Origin: Lachnospiraceae bacterium
GTDB lineage: Bacteria; Bacillota; Clostridia; Lachnospirales; Lachnospiraceae
Direction: 5' to 3'
NCBI GenBank assembly: GCA_021628825.1
Contig: JAJXRY010000002.1
Coordinates: 930,001-994,000, forward strand
DNA length: 64,000 nucleotides
Made by a program: the position numbers and the translations under genes. The notes below the pieces were generated by a model. That model was not told the DNA's origin, ran no database searches, and was given only the letters and a program-made list of their open reading frames with translations. Every line of letters starts with the position of its first letter. Position 1 is the stretch's first letter. This document shows, in pieces, positions 42,834 through 51,687 of the stretch.

Positions 42834-43247
42834 ATGAAATTTCGAGAACGGATTTACCGGTTTATGCAGGGAAGATACGGAGCAGGAGGCGCAGATGCCT
42901 TTACCAGATTTTTTTGTCGGTTCTGACATTTATTTTTCATTATGTTATCCTTTTTTCAGGGTACCGTTTACCTATATCCTTGCGATTGTACTGATTGTTT
43001 ATATGTATTTCCGGCTTCTGTCAAGAAATTATTACAAGCGGCAGCAGGAGAATAATTTTTTTATCTGAAACAGGAATATAAAGTAAAGAACTTCTTTGCA
43101 AGGACGAAGAATCGTTTTAAGCAGATGAAGACACATCATATTTACAAGTGTCCGACCTGCAGACAGAAGATCCGTGTTCCGAGAGGCAAAGGACGGATTG
43201 AAATCCGGTGCCCCAAGTGTGGAACGAAGTTTATTAAGAAAAGCTGA
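42834..43247 (+). CDS. Membrane protein with C-terminal zinc ribbon, several frameshifts
   Basis: About 137 aa. ATG 42834 follows GGGAGGCG. Reconstructed order: basic N-terminus MKFRERIYRFMQGRYG, two hydrophobic segments (near 42910-43015), a basic helical region and a zinc ribbon CPTCRQKIRVPRGKGRIEI then RCPKCGTKF. Breaks lie near 42882, 42905, 42955 and 43060, so no single long frame is visible, yet the CxxC-x18-CxxC end is clear. Probably a metal or nucleic-acid-binding membrane protein; next to the DUF5685 gene. Confidence 0.72.
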
Positions 43248-43301
43248 AAGTGCTGGTTTTGACAGCGAATAAGAAAGAATGAGCAGACAGGTGGTGAGGT
43301 C

Positions 43302-44144
43302 GTGTTTGGATATGTAATGAATAACAAGGGTGATATGAAATTTAAAGAGTTTGATGTGTATCATTCTTATTATTGCGGTCTGTGCCAGATGCTTAAGAAG
43401 CAATACGGGTTTACGGGACAACTGACATTGACATACGATATGACTTTTGCCGTCATGCTGTTAAGCAGTCTTTACGAGCCGGAGGTTAGTGAGGATGTTG
43501 TGAACTGTGTGGCACATCCGTTTGAGAAGCATCAGACGAGACAGACCATTTACACAGAGTACGGAGCGGATATGAATGTGCTGTTGTCCTATTATAAATG
43601 TATGGATGACTGGTCGGATGAAAAGAAACTAAGTAAATTTACCTATGCAAAGCTGCTGAAAAAGGGATATCATAAGGCATATGACAAGCATCCGGAGAAA
43701 GCAAGGCGGATTGAGAATCTGCTGCGGGAGCTGTCCAGGGAAGAGAATAAGAAGTCTACGGATATTGACCGGATGGCAGGGCTTTTTGGCAGAATTATGA
43801 GTGAGGTTCTTGCGCCGAAGGAGGATGAATGGGAGGAATCCCTGCGGAATATGGGATTTTATCTTGGAAAGTTTATTTATCTTCTGGACGCATACGAGGA
43901 TGTGTATGAAGACCGGGGAAAGGGAAGATACAATCCTTTTACGATGAAATGTGACAATCCGGACTTTGAAGAGGAGGTACGGACGATTCTGACCATGATG
44001 ATGGCGGAATGTTCGAGAGAGTTCGAAAAGCTTCCGATCCTTGACAATGTAGAGATTTTGAGGAATATTATTTATTCGGGAGTCTGGTATCGTTACGAGG
44101 CAGTAAATCAGAAGCGTGCCAACCAGTCGAAAAGCGCAGACTGA
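43302..44144 (+). CDS. DUF5685-family protein
   Basis: 280 aa, uninterrupted, GTG start. MFGYVMNNKGDMKFKEFDVY, YYCGLCQMLKKQYG and later FYLGKFIYLLDAYEDVYED are characteristic of this Clostridia family, all-helical, with conserved Cys and Asp pairs that resemble a metal site. Function is unknown. It is followed within 30 bases by a J-domain protein, a pairing that suggests a folding or assembly client. Confidence 0.82.
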   Translation: MFGYVMNNKGDMKFKEFDVYHSYYCGLCQMLKKQYGFTGQLTLTYDMTFAVMLLSSLYEPEVSEDVVNCVAHPFEKHQTRQTIYTEYGADMNVLLSYYKCMDDWSDEKKLSKFTYAKLLKKGYHKAYDKHPEKARRIENLLRELSREENKKSTDIDRMAGLFGRIMSEVLAPKEDEWEESLRNMGFYLGKFIYLLDAYEDVYEDRGKGRYNPFTMKCDNPDFEEEVRTILTMMMAECSREFEKLPILDNVEILRNIIYSGVWYRYEAVNQKRANQSKSAD

Positions 44145-44171
44145 TGAACCGGCACGGAGATGGAGGAAAGT

Positions 44172-44951
44172 ATGCGTGATCCGTATACGGTTCTTGGAGT
44201 ATCCAGGAACGCCACTGAAGAAGAAATTAAAAAAGCATATAAAACATTGAGCCGGAAGTATCATCCGGATGCAAATATCAATAATCCGAATAAGGATCAG
44301 GCAGAGGAAATGTTTAAGGAGATCCAGCAGGCGTACCAGCAGATCATGAAGGAGCGCACCGGCGGAGGCAGCAGCTACAGCTATGGCGGATCCCGGGGCA
44401 GTTATGGTTCCGGTTCCGGAAGCTATGGAAGCGGACAGCAGGGCGGCTATGGAAACCGCGGCTACTATGGAGATTTTGAAGATTTCTTTGGCGGTTTTGG
44501 TGGATTCGGTGGCTTCGGGCAGGGAGCCTACACCGGAAGCAGTACCGGTTATGAAGAGGATAATTACCTGCGGGCGGCAGGCAACTACTTAAGAAGCGGT
44601 TACTATAAGGAAGCCCGGACGGTTCTGGATAATATGGAAGAGAGCAGCCGGAATGCCCGGTGGTATTACTACAGCGCACTCGCACATGCGGGGCTTGGCA
44701 ATCAGGTATCGGCGTTAGAGCATGCCAAACGCGCATCGGCGCTGGAGCCGAATAACAGTGAATACCGGAATCTGGTGAACCAGTTTGAAAATGGAGGAAA
44801 CTGGTATCAGCAGCGTCAGTACACCTATGGAAGTCCGGTTGCAGGAAACGGAAATCTCTGCCTGAAGCTGTGCATTGCCAATCTGCTTTGCAATCTCTGC
44901 TGTGGCGGTGGAGGCCTGTGCTGTGGTGGAAGTCCTTATGCGGGATATTAG
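44172..44951 (+). CDS. J-domain protein with Gly/Tyr-rich linker, TPR-like repeats and Cys-rich tail
   Basis: About 259 aa. ATG 44172 is preferred over 44160 because GGAGG lies between them. The N-terminal J domain has the HPD motif (LSRKYHPDANINN) needed to stimulate DnaK. A Gly/Ser/Tyr-rich region (residues 60-120) follows, then two helical TPR-like hairpins (YLRSGYYKEARTVLDNM; YYYSALAHAGLGNQVSALEH), and a Cys/Gly-rich end (NLCCGGGGLCCGG). It lacks the DnaJ zinc domain, so it is a class C co-chaperone. Confidence 0.87.
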   Translation: MRDPYTVLGVSRNATEEEIKKAYKTLSRKYHPDANINNPNKDQAEEMFKEIQQAYQQIMKERTGGGSSYSYGGSRGSYGSGSGSYGSGQQGGYGNRGYYGDFEDFFGGFGGFGGFGQGAYTGSSTGYEEDNYLRAAGNYLRSGYYKEARTVLDNMEESSRNARWYYYSALAHAGLGNQVSALEHAKRASALEPNNSEYRNLVNQFENGGNWYQQRQYTYGSPVAGNGNLCLKLCIANLLCNLCCGGGGLCCGGSPYAGY

Positions 44952-44959
44952 GGAATGGA

Positions 44960-45041
44960 GTTACTTCGCCATATAAAATTGCTTTTCTGTTTGAATGCAA
45001 GCATTCACAGAAAGCAATTTTGCATGGCTCTGAATAGTTAC
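44960..45041. repeat. Small inverted-repeat element, family A, copy 1
   Basis: 82 bp, beginning GTTACTTCGCCAT and ending GCATGGCTCTGAATAGTTAC. The inside folds almost completely (AAAATTGCTTTTCTG with CAGAAAGCAATTTT; TGAATGC with GCATTCA). A 127-bp relative lies at 55317. Non-autonomous MITE-like repeat. Confidence 0.75.
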
Positions 45042-45050
45042 AAAAAACTC

Positions 45051-45120
45051 TTGAAATCAATAACATAATGTGATAATCTTTTAACGGACGAAGGGGTCTA
45101 CAGTTTGCAGCCCCCTTTTT
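45051..45120 (+). promoter_or_regulatory. Promoter with adjoining hairpin terminator before the peptidase C26 gene
   Basis: TTGAAA (45051), 17 bases, TAATCT. Immediately after it, AAGGGG/CCCCTT with a T5 run (45091-45120) forms a terminator-like hairpin. Either a leader attenuator or the terminator of the upstream gene. Confidence 0.5.
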
Positions 45121-45209
45121 CTTTGTATATAGGGATATTCCCCAAAGGAACATACCGGGCTTTTGGGTGAACATCAGCCAGGAGCCTCTGACACAGGAGA
45201 TGATACAGA

Positions 45210-45909
45210 ATGAAAAAGGTAATTGGTCTGATACCGTTATATGATGAACAAAAGGAAAGCTACTGGATGCTTCCCGGTTATATGAAGGTAATTGAACGCT
45301 GCGGCGCATTACCGATTATGCTTCCTCTTACAGAAGATACCGAAGAACTGGAGCAGTGCTTATCCATGTGTGACGGATTGCTTTTGACAGGCGGACATGA
45401 CGTGGATCCTGCCGTATATGGAGAAGAAGCCATTCCGGAATGTGGACAGAGCTGCCACACCCGTGATGTCATGGAAGCATATCTGTTGAAGCGGGCAGTA
45501 GAAAAGGATCTTCCGGTATTCGGCATCTGCCGTGGCATTCAGTTTATGAATGCGAGTCTTGGCGGAACCTTATATCAGGACCTCAATACCCAGCATCCGT
45601 CAGAGACGGAGCATCATATGACGCCGCCTTACGACCGGGGAATCCATAAGGTAACTGTGAAGGAAGGAAGTCTTCTTGCCGGAATTATCGGAGCAGGAGA
45701 ACATCATGTGAACAGTTATCATCATCAGGCAGTGAAGGATCTGGCAGCCGGCGCGGAAGCAATGGCTTATTCTGAGGACGGACTCATTGAAGCGATCCGT
45801 ATCCCTGATAAGAAATTTATCGTAGGAGTACAGTGGCATCCGGAATTTGCTTTTTGAAAAGGATCCCGAATGCTTAAAGCTTGTTCAGGCATTTGTGGAT
45901 GCCTGCTAA
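45210..45909 (+). CDS. Class I glutamine-amidotransferase-like gamma-glutamyl hydrolase (peptidase C26, PuuD type), one frameshift
   Basis: About 232 aa. Catalytic Cys in FGICRGIQFMNASLGG and His/Glu in VGVQWHPEF; LLTGGHDVDPAVYGE is the family signature. PuuD-type enzymes hydrolyse gamma-glutamyl-GABA or related gamma-glutamyl amides. Five T near 45855 should be four; the restored end EKDPECLKLVQAFVDAC stops at 45907. It precedes a polar amino-acid importer, which fits use of the released amino acid, but co-transcription is not shown. Confidence 0.9.
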
Positions 45910-45994
45910 GATGATCCTGTTACGGCATACCGCCGTTTAGGATAGATTTTGTGAAGACGCAAGCTTCACAATTCATAAAAAGGAGGACAATATT

Positions 45995-46870
45995 ATGAAG
46001 AAAAAAACACTTGCACTTATTATGGCAGCAGCCATGGTAATGGGTCTTGCTGCATGTGGAAGCTCTAACAGCACCACCACAACAGAAGACACCACAACAG
46101 AAGCAGCTGATACAGCTGAAACAGAAACTGCAGAAGCAGAAGATACTACTGCAGATGCAACAGAAGAGACTGCAGATGCAGCAGCTTCTGACAAGGTATG
46201 GGTTGTAGCAACTGATACAGCTTTCAAGCCTTTCGAGTACACAGATGACAACGGAGATTTCGTAGGTATTGACATGGATATTCTTGCTGCAGTCGCTAAG
46301 GATCAGGGATTCCAGTATGAAGTACAGTCTCTTGGATGGGATGCTTCCATCGCAGCATGTCAGGCAGGCCAGGCTGATGGTATGATCGCCGGCGCTTCCA
46401 TTACTGACGGACGTAAAGAATCCGGATGGATCTTCTCCGATGGATATTATGATGCAAACCAGAGTATGGCTGTTGCAGCCGGATCTGACATTAAAGGCTT
46501 TGAAGATCTGAATGGCAAGTCTGTTGCAGTTAAGACAGCTTCCATGAGTGCAACCTATGCAGAAAGCCTTGCAGATCAGTATGGCTTCACAGTTACTTAT
46601 TTTGAAGATTCACCGACCATGTATCAGGCAGTTGTAGGTGGCCAGGTTGCAGCATGCTTCGATGATACACCGATCATGGCAAGCAACATTAAGGATACCG
46701 GTATCGGAATGGAAATCGTTGACGGTACAGGAAATGATCCTGCAGCATATGGCTTTGCAATCTTCAATGCAGACAATCAGGAATTAATTGATATGTTTAA
46801 CAAGGGTCTTGCTAATATCAAGGCTAATGGCACTTATGACGAGATCATCGCTAAGTATTTAGGCGAATAA
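45995..46870 (+). CDS. Polar amino-acid-binding lipoprotein (SBP family 3)
   Basis: 291 aa, uninterrupted. Lipobox GLAAC, acidic linker of 45 residues, then SBP_bac_3 domain: VVATDTAFKPFEYTDDNG, GIDMDILAAVAKDQG, DGMIAGASITDGRKES, FSDGYYDANQSMAV, VAVKTASMSATYAE. It differs clearly from the paralogue at 31135 in the ligand-contact region, so a different substrate is likely. An inverted repeat TTGTGAAG/CTTCACAA (45949-45971) lies in the 5' leader. Confidence 0.92.
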   Translation: MKKKTLALIMAAAMVMGLAACGSSNSTTTTEDTTTEAADTAETETAEAEDTTADATEETADAAASDKVWVVATDTAFKPFEYTDDNGDFVGIDMDILAAVAKDQGFQYEVQSLGWDASIAACQAGQADGMIAGASITDGRKESGWIFSDGYYDANQSMAVAAGSDIKGFEDLNGKSVAVKTASMSATYAESLADQYGFTVTYFEDSPTMYQAVVGGQVAACFDDTPIMASNIKDTGIGMEIVDGTGNDPAAYGFAIFNADNQELIDMFNKGLANIKANGTYDEIIAKYLGE

Positions 46871-46888
46871 TAAAAAGGGTGAGGCAAT

Positions 46889-47569
46889 ATGGTTAAAATT
46901 ATTACTGTCTACGGAAATATGCTTCTTACAGCAATGGGGCGTACCCTGCTGTTGGCATTCTTGGGTTTGGTTTTTGCATGTATACTGGGTATGATCTTTG
47001 GTCTGCTCAGTGTAGTGAAAAACAAAGCGTGCAATATTATTTCGAATATCTTCGTATTTGTAATACGTGGTGTTCCGATGATTGTACTTGCGTTTTTCAT
47101 ATACTTCGGTATTCCTTATCTCATCAACACGATTTTGGGATTTGGAGGAGGATTTACCTTATCGGCTCTGCAGGCAGGAACCGTTTGTCTCGCTTTAAAC
47201 TGTGGTGCTTATATGGCTGAAATCATCCGTGCCGGTATCCAGTCTGTGGATATCGGCCAGATGGAAGCCGGCAGATCACTCGGACTTCCTTACTGGAAGA
47301 CAATGAGAAAGATCATTCTTCCACAGGCAATCCGTACCATGATTCCAAGTATTATTAACCAGTTCATTATCACGGTTAAGGATACTTCCATCCTGTCTGT
47401 TATCGGTTTCCCGGAACTCGTTCTGGCAGCCAAGCAGGTACAGGCAAATACATTTAAGGCATTTGAAACATGGGCAATTGTCGGTGTCATGTATCTGGTC
47501 GTGATTACGATTCTTTCCTATTTGGCTAAGCTCGTAGAGAGGAGGATGAACCGTGGAATCAACAGATAA
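46889..47569 (+). CDS. Amino-acid ABC transporter permease
   Basis: 226 aa, uninterrupted. Family signs VIRGVPMIVLAFFIYFGIPY, LNCGAYMAEIIRAGIQSVD, QMEAGRSLGLPYWKTM and PQAIRTMIPSIINQF. Second gene of the operon; its end overlaps the ATPase start by 17 bases. Confidence 0.93.
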   Translation: MVKIITVYGNMLLTAMGRTLLLAFLGLVFACILGMIFGLLSVVKNKACNIISNIFVFVIRGVPMIVLAFFIYFGIPYLINTILGFGGGFTLSALQAGTVCLALNCGAYMAEIIRAGIQSVDIGQMEAGRSLGLPYWKTMRKIILPQAIRTMIPSIINQFIITVKDTSILSVIGFPELVLAAKQVQANTFKAFETWAIVGVMYLVVITILSYLAKLVERRMNRGINR

Positions 47570-48299
47570 GAAAGTAAAAATTAAAGTTGAAAAGCTCCGG
47601 AAATGTTTCGGAGATCTGGAAGTGCTGAAGGATATCTCTACGGAAATCACAGAAGGAGAGGTAGTGGTTATTCTCGGGCCGTCCGGTTCCGGTAAATCGA
47701 CCTTCCTCCGCTGTCTGAACCGTCTTGAGGACGCAACGGCAGGAAAAATTGTCGTAGATGATATTGATATTACAGCAAAGAAAGTAAACATGAATAAAGT
47801 GCGTGAGAACATCGGAATGGTATTCCAGCACTTCAATCTGTTTAATAATATGAATGTTCTGGACAATCTGATGCTTGCTCCGCTGGAATTAAAGAAAGCG
47901 GATAAGAAGGAAGCAAGACAGCGTGCAGAAGAAATGCTTAAGAGAGTCGATCTTTTAGAAAAGGCAGATTCCTATCCGTCCCAGCTTTCAGGTGGACAGA
48001 AGCAGCGTGTTGCGATTGCGAGAGCACTCTGCATGAAGCCGGATATCATGCTGTTTGATGAACCGACTTCCGCACTGGATCCGGAAATGGTTGGTGAAGT
48101 ATTAGCAGTTATGAAGCAGCTTGCAGCAGACGGTATGACCATGGTGATCGTAACACATGAGATTGGATTTGCAAGAGAGGTTGCTGACCGTGTCATCTTT
48201 ATGGACGGCGGCTATATTGTAGAAGAAGGAACTCCGCAGGGGGTTATTTTAAATCCGAAGGAGCCGAGAACCATCAGCTTCTTAAACAAGGTGCTTTAA
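47553..48299 (+). CDS. Amino-acid ABC transporter ATPase (GlnQ type)
   Basis: 248 aa, GTG start. Walker A GPSGSGKST, Q-loop VFQHFNLFNN, signature LSGGQKQRV, Walker B IMLFDEPTSALDPE, His switch VTHEIGFA. It is a close paralogue of the ATPase at 32817, here without frame errors. Confidence 0.93.
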   Translation: MESTDKKVKIKVEKLRKCFGDLEVLKDISTEITEGEVVVILGPSGSGKSTFLRCLNRLEDATAGKIVVDDIDITAKKVNMNKVRENIGMVFQHFNLFNNMNVLDNLMLAPLELKKADKKEARQRAEEMLKRVDLLEKADSYPSQLSGGQKQRVAIARALCMKPDIMLFDEPTSALDPEMVGEVLAVMKQLAADGMTMVIVTHEIGFAREVADRVIFMDGGYIVEEGTPQGVILNPKEPRTISFLNKVL

Positions 48300-48320
48300 G
48301 GGCAAAGCAGGAGGAGAAAA

Positions 48321-48935
48321 ATGGAAAAATATGCAATTACCATTTCCCGACAGTTTGCTTCTATGGGAAGATCGATTGCACAGGAGCTGGCAGAACAGCT
48401 TCACATTGAATTTTTGGACAGGGATATTGTAGATGAAACTGCAAAGCGCATGAATGCCTCGGTTCGTCAGATCAGTAATGAAGAAGAGGACATCAGCTCC
48501 AAGTTTTCTTACCGGATGTATCCGTTAGGACTTGGCGTTCCGGCAGTTAAGGATGAGCTTTTCAAGGTGCAGCAGAGCATTATTCAGGATTTTGCAAAGA
48601 AGGAATCCTGCATTATCGTAGGCCGTTGTGGCGGCTATTGTCTCCGCAATGAGAAAAATCTTCTTAAGGTGTATCTCTATGCTCCCTATGAAGTACGTCT
48701 GAAGAACTGTGTGGAACGGCTTGGCATGACCGAGAAGGAAGCAGTTAAGACTATTTCTGCGGTAGATAAGGCAAGAGAGAGCTATCATAAGAGATACATT
48801 CCCGGTTACCAGAATGCGACACTGGATAGCGACATTTGCATTAACAGCGGAAGCTATACGGTAGAGCAGGTGGCAGCCCTGATTCGGGATGCAGCAAAGA
48901 ACAAATTCGGTTTTGACGTGATTCAGGATAAATAA
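48321..48935 (+). CDS. Cytidylate kinase-like family protein
   Basis: 204 aa, uninterrupted. Begins AITISRQFASMGRSIAQELA, where the P-loop of true Cmk (GPxGxGKST) is replaced by RQFxSxGRxI as in cytidylate_kin2 proteins. Further motifs are FLDRDIVDE, IIVGRCGGYCL and LKVYLYAPYEVR. The substrate of this family is not established. It lies 22 bases after the ABC operon and before tRNA-Arg. Confidence 0.87.
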   Translation: MEKYAITISRQFASMGRSIAQELAEQLHIEFLDRDIVDETAKRMNASVRQISNEEEDISSKFSYRMYPLGLGVPAVKDELFKVQQSIIQDFAKKESCIIVGRCGGYCLRNEKNLLKVYLYAPYEVRLKNCVERLGMTEKEAVKTISAVDKARESYHKRYIPGYQNATLDSDICINSGSYTVEQVAALIRDAAKNKFGFDVIQDK

Positions 48936-48958
48936 ATTGGGAAGATGCTGCGAAACAC

Positions 48959-48987
48959 TTGACAAAGTTTGTTTCATATAATAAAAT
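48959..48987 (+). promoter_or_regulatory. tRNA-Arg promoter
   Basis: Perfect TTGACA, 17 bases, TAAAAT, ending 33 bases before the tRNA. Confidence 0.75.
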
Positions 48988-49020
48988 ATTTTTTGTTGTC
49001 AGATATGACAACGAAGAGAT

Positions 49021-49094
49021 GTGCGTTTAGCTCAGCTGGATAGAGCGTTTGGCTACGGACCAAAAGGTCGGGGGTTCGAATCCTCTAACGCACG
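49021..49094 (+). tRNA. tRNA-Arg(ACG)
   Basis: Full cloverleaf: acceptor GTGCGTT/AACGCAC, D-loop AGCTCAGCTGGATAGAGC, anticodon stem TTTGG/CCAAA with loop CTACGGA (anticodon ACG, inosine-modified to read CGU, CGC, CGA), T-arm GGGGGTTCGAATCCTC, discriminator G. CCA is not encoded. Confidence 0.96.
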
Positions 49095-49098
49095 TTGT

Positions 49099-49142
49099 AA
49101 AATGAAAAAGAGATGCAGTAAATGCATCTCTTTTTTCATTTT
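49099..49142 (+). terminator. tRNA-Arg terminator
   Basis: AAAATGAAAAAGAGATGCA pairs with TGCATCTCTTTTTTCATTTT around GTAAA; a T6 run is part of the 3' arm. Confidence 0.9.
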
Positions 49143-49156
49143 GAAGCGACGCTGAT

Positions 49157-49178
49157 GATACGAACCCGGGTTCGTATC
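49157..49178. repeat. Perfect 22-bp palindrome
   Basis: GATACGAACCC is followed directly by its exact reverse complement GGGTTCGTATC. The centre recalls the tRNA T-loop sequence GGTTCGAATCC. Confidence 0.8.
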
Positions 49179-49180
49179 TC

Positions 49181-49391
49181 CGCTCCGCTCCGGTCGGCGC
49201 AAAACCAAGGTCCCCCGGACCTTGTGCGGTCTTCGCTCCGCTCCGGTCGGCGCAGGACCAAGGTCCCCCGGACCTTGTGCGGTCTCCGCTCCGCTCCGGT
49301 CGGCGCAAAACCAAGATCCCCCGGACCTTGTGCGGTCTTCGCTCCGCTCCGGTCGGCGCAGGACCAAGGTCCCCGGACCTTGTGCGCCCTC
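49181..49391. repeat. Four tandem 53-bp GC-rich repeats
   Basis: Units begin CGCTCCGCTCCGGTCGGCGC at 49181, 49234, 49287 and 49340, exactly 53 bp apart, and each holds the hairpin AAGGTCC/GGACCTT. Units 1 and 3 have CAAAACC where 2 and 4 have CAGGACC, so the array arose by duplication of a two-unit block. GC is far above the flanks; no protein is supported here. Confidence 0.92.
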
Positions 49392-49400
49392 TAGCGCACG
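49388..49400. other. tRNA-Arg 3'-end-like sequence, candidate attachment-site remnant
   Basis: CCTCTAGCGCACG differs by one base from the tRNA 3' end CCTCTAACGCACG at 49082. A further copy, CCTCTAACGTACG, lies at 51418-51430 after the ATPase/RloB-like genes. The stretch 49401-49576 to the next gene is AT-rich with no gene seen. Confidence 0.5.
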
Positions 49401-49576
49401 TGATTGGTAAAGCCCAGCGATTTGGATATCCTATATAAAAACTGATTTAAAACAGAATTTACATCATATCATCTACTAAATGAGTATTTTTGAAATAGAA
49501 ACTAGATTTTTAAACATTTTTAATTGTTTAAAAATTCGATTTACTGTTATAATAAGGATAAAGGAGGGCGCATACC

Positions 49577-50716
49577 ATGAAACTTTTACATGTAATTGCC
49601 AATAACTTTAAAAATTGTAATGACTCTTTCGAGATAGATTTTGTTTCGAAGTCCAAAAAGACTGCTGAAGATAAAGAATATGAGCTGCAAGAGATTGCTG
49701 ATGACCTTCATGTTTATAATACAATGGCCTTTATCGGAAAAAATGCTTCGGGGAAAACCACCGCAGTTGAACTCCTTGATGCATGCTATTCTATTCTGGG
49801 TGATTTCCGCCTGGATGGGAAGCCATACAGCTATGAAAAATGTTGAATTATGCATAGATTTTTTTATCATGATGGATTTATTTACCGCTATGAAACTATT
49901 TTTTAAAAAAATGCAGACAGTATTGCTTCCAAGGCGATTTTTTTATGAAGCAGCGACTTCGCAAAAAGAAATACTATAAGAGTAAAAGTAAAGGATCTCT
50001 ATAATGACGAAGATTTTGTTGATGTAGAAATAACCGGTGAACTTCCCGAAGATACCTCCATTCTTTTCTTTGTTTTGAAAAAGAAAGAAACAAGGGCAGT
50101 TTATTTTGACAGTTTTGGAAATGGTGCAGACACCTATCGGCTCATCTTTGCAACCCTGAAAGATTACCATATTCGCCCGGCGCTTTTAGTAAAGGTTATC
50201 TCCATATTTGACGAAAACATCCACGATCTTCAAATGCTGGATGATCACAACTTTAAACTTTCTTTCTGCAACGAAACAAGAACTGTTTCTGACAAGGAAC
50301 TGATTTATATGCTGTCAAGCGGCACTACCAAAGGGATGCTTCTATATATTTTGATGATTGCATCTCTTCAGCAGGGATTTGATTTAATTATTGATGAAAT
50401 TGAAAATCATTTTCACAAAACGCTGGTTGAGAACATGATCAGTCTCTATAAGGACAAAAACGTTAACAGAAAGAATGCAACACTTATCTTCACGACACAC
50501 TATTGCGAGCTTCTGGATCTTTTTAACCGGCAGGATAATATCTATATTGCCAAGTCCAACGATAAGGTTTATCTTACCAATATGTACGATGGATTCAATA
50601 TCAGATCGGAATTGTTAAAAAGCAGGCAGTTTTATAATAATGTATTTCAAACCGCTGTCAATTACGATGAACTGATGCAGCTTAAAAAGGAGTTGAAAGT
50701 ATGGAAAAACTCCTGA
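49577..50716 (+). CDS. AAA15-type ATPase of a putative defence pair, frameshifted
   Basis: About 378 aa. AAGGAGGG precedes the start. Begins MKLLHVIANNFKNCNDSFEI as in SMC/OLD-like ATPases, with Walker A GKNASGKTT near residue 55, signature-like MLSSGTTKGM and Walker B FDLIIDEIENHFHK, then IFTTHYCELLDLF as switch His. Breaks near 49840 (A5), 49865-49915 (T/A runs) and 49978-50003 are all in homopolymers. The stop overlaps the next gene by 16 bases. Architecture and partner match RloA/AbiLi-type antiphage ATPases, which sense infection and trigger a nuclease partner. Confidence 0.8.
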
Positions 50717-51237
50717 TCATGTGTGAAGGTCCAAACGAGAAAGAAATCATAAAAATTCTTCTCGAAAATGATCTTCTAAAATTTACGGAAGATGATCTGC
50801 TTGGATTAACGCCTTACCACGCAAGGCAAATAAAGAGCTCCGGACAGGTAAAAACGGAATTGAATATCTATCCCGGTCAGGTACGGATACTAAGAATCGG
50901 TGATAAGCAAAGTGATAAGCTTGTCATTCCATCGGAGTATAAAGACAAAATACTTTCCGTGGATAAATATTGTACAAAGCCAGAATTAGAAATGCTTTTT
51001 ATTCTGGCCGAAAACCTTGAACAAGACTTCGAAAAATTAAAATCTTCGATGAAAGCAAAAACCTTTGCCAAAGAACATATCTCCATCGGAAAAAGAAACT
51101 ATGATAACAGTACGGCCTTCTGCACGGAATATTTCGGGGCAAATCCAAAGCTTCTTGTAGACTGTATCAAAAAATACCACAAGCACAATGGTTCCCATAA
51201 TAAAGACGAACACTATCTGGATGAGCTTCTTAAATAA
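50701..51237 (+). CDS. RloB/TOPRIM-like partner protein
   Basis: 178 aa, uninterrupted. LLIMCEGPNEKEIIKILLEN has the acidic N-terminal motif of TOPRIM/RloB proteins (EGxxE), followed by ILRIGDKQSDK and a C-terminal KPELEMLFILAENL like the PExE motif of RloB and DUF4276. Metal-dependent nuclease activity is expected from the fold but not proven. Translationally coupled to the ATPase, so the two form a unit. Confidence 0.7.
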   Translation: MEKLLIMCEGPNEKEIIKILLENDLLKFTEDDLLGLTPYHARQIKSSGQVKTELNIYPGQVRILRIGDKQSDKLVIPSEYKDKILSVDKYCTKPELEMLFILAENLEQDFEKLKSSMKAKTFAKEHISIGKRNYDNSTAFCTEYFGANPKLLVDCIKKYHKHNGSHNKDEHYLDELLK

Positions 51238-51263
51238 TTAAATCTGAACATCTACTGAAATGA

Positions 51264-51297
51264 GGAGCAGATTCTCTAAAGAACCTGCTCTTCCTTT
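51264..51297 (+). terminator. Terminator after the ATPase/RloB-like pair
   Basis: GAGCAG and CTGCTC with inner TTCT/AGAA, followed by TTCCTTTT. The remaining gap to 51474 carries only the tRNA-like end at 51418. Confidence 0.7.
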
Positions 51298-51474
51298 TGA
51301 CGCTTTACACCTGCTTAATTACCACAAGATCATCCATCCATTTGTACACCGATTGAACCGGCTGATAGAGCGAAGAGAAAATGGCATGATAAGGAGTGTT
51401 ACCAGCATTCTCTGCACCCTCTAACGTACGGACTTAGTTTGTGGCTGTCTTTCTTTACTTTTTAATTCGTATTC

Positions 51475-51687
51475 TTAAATAGTTATCCAATGCATTTTTT
51501 TATTCTTTTTATAATAAGAAATCAGATATATTCCACCTATAATTCCAATAATACCTATAATTGGTTGGAATGAAAATAGGAGGGTGGAACATATTAAAAT
51601 AATCCAGATACTCCATAATACGAATACCCTAAGCTTATCTGCCCCAATGAATGAATATGAATCGTGCCCAATGTGGATTTTTATCAT
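51475..51687 (-). CDS. Small two-helix membrane protein or C-terminal tail of the Mrr protein
   Basis: 70 aa with two hydrophobic helices (VLWSIWIILICSTLLFSF; IIGIIGIIGGIYLISYY) and a basic end. It overlaps the Mrr-like gene by 53 bases in another frame. If an A-run slip lies at about 51680, this is the membrane tail of that protein; Mrr-fold proteins with membrane helices are known. Otherwise an independent small gene. Confidence 0.5.
   Translation of the reverse strand: MIKIHIGHDSYSFIGADKLRVFVLWSIWIILICSTLLFSFQPIIGIIGIIGGIYLISYYKKNKKMHWITI

Noticed and set aside
49027..49410. Long frames on both strands across the tRNA and 53-bp repeats
   Set aside because: Frames arise because the period and GC content avoid stops; they run through a tRNA gene and a terminator.
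51347..51431. Second, degenerate tRNA gene after the ATPase/RloB-like pair
   Set aside because: GGCTGATAGAGCG and CCTCTAACGTACG recall tRNA-Arg, but acceptor and anticodon stems do not form; only the 3'-end similarity is retained as an attachment-site remnant.
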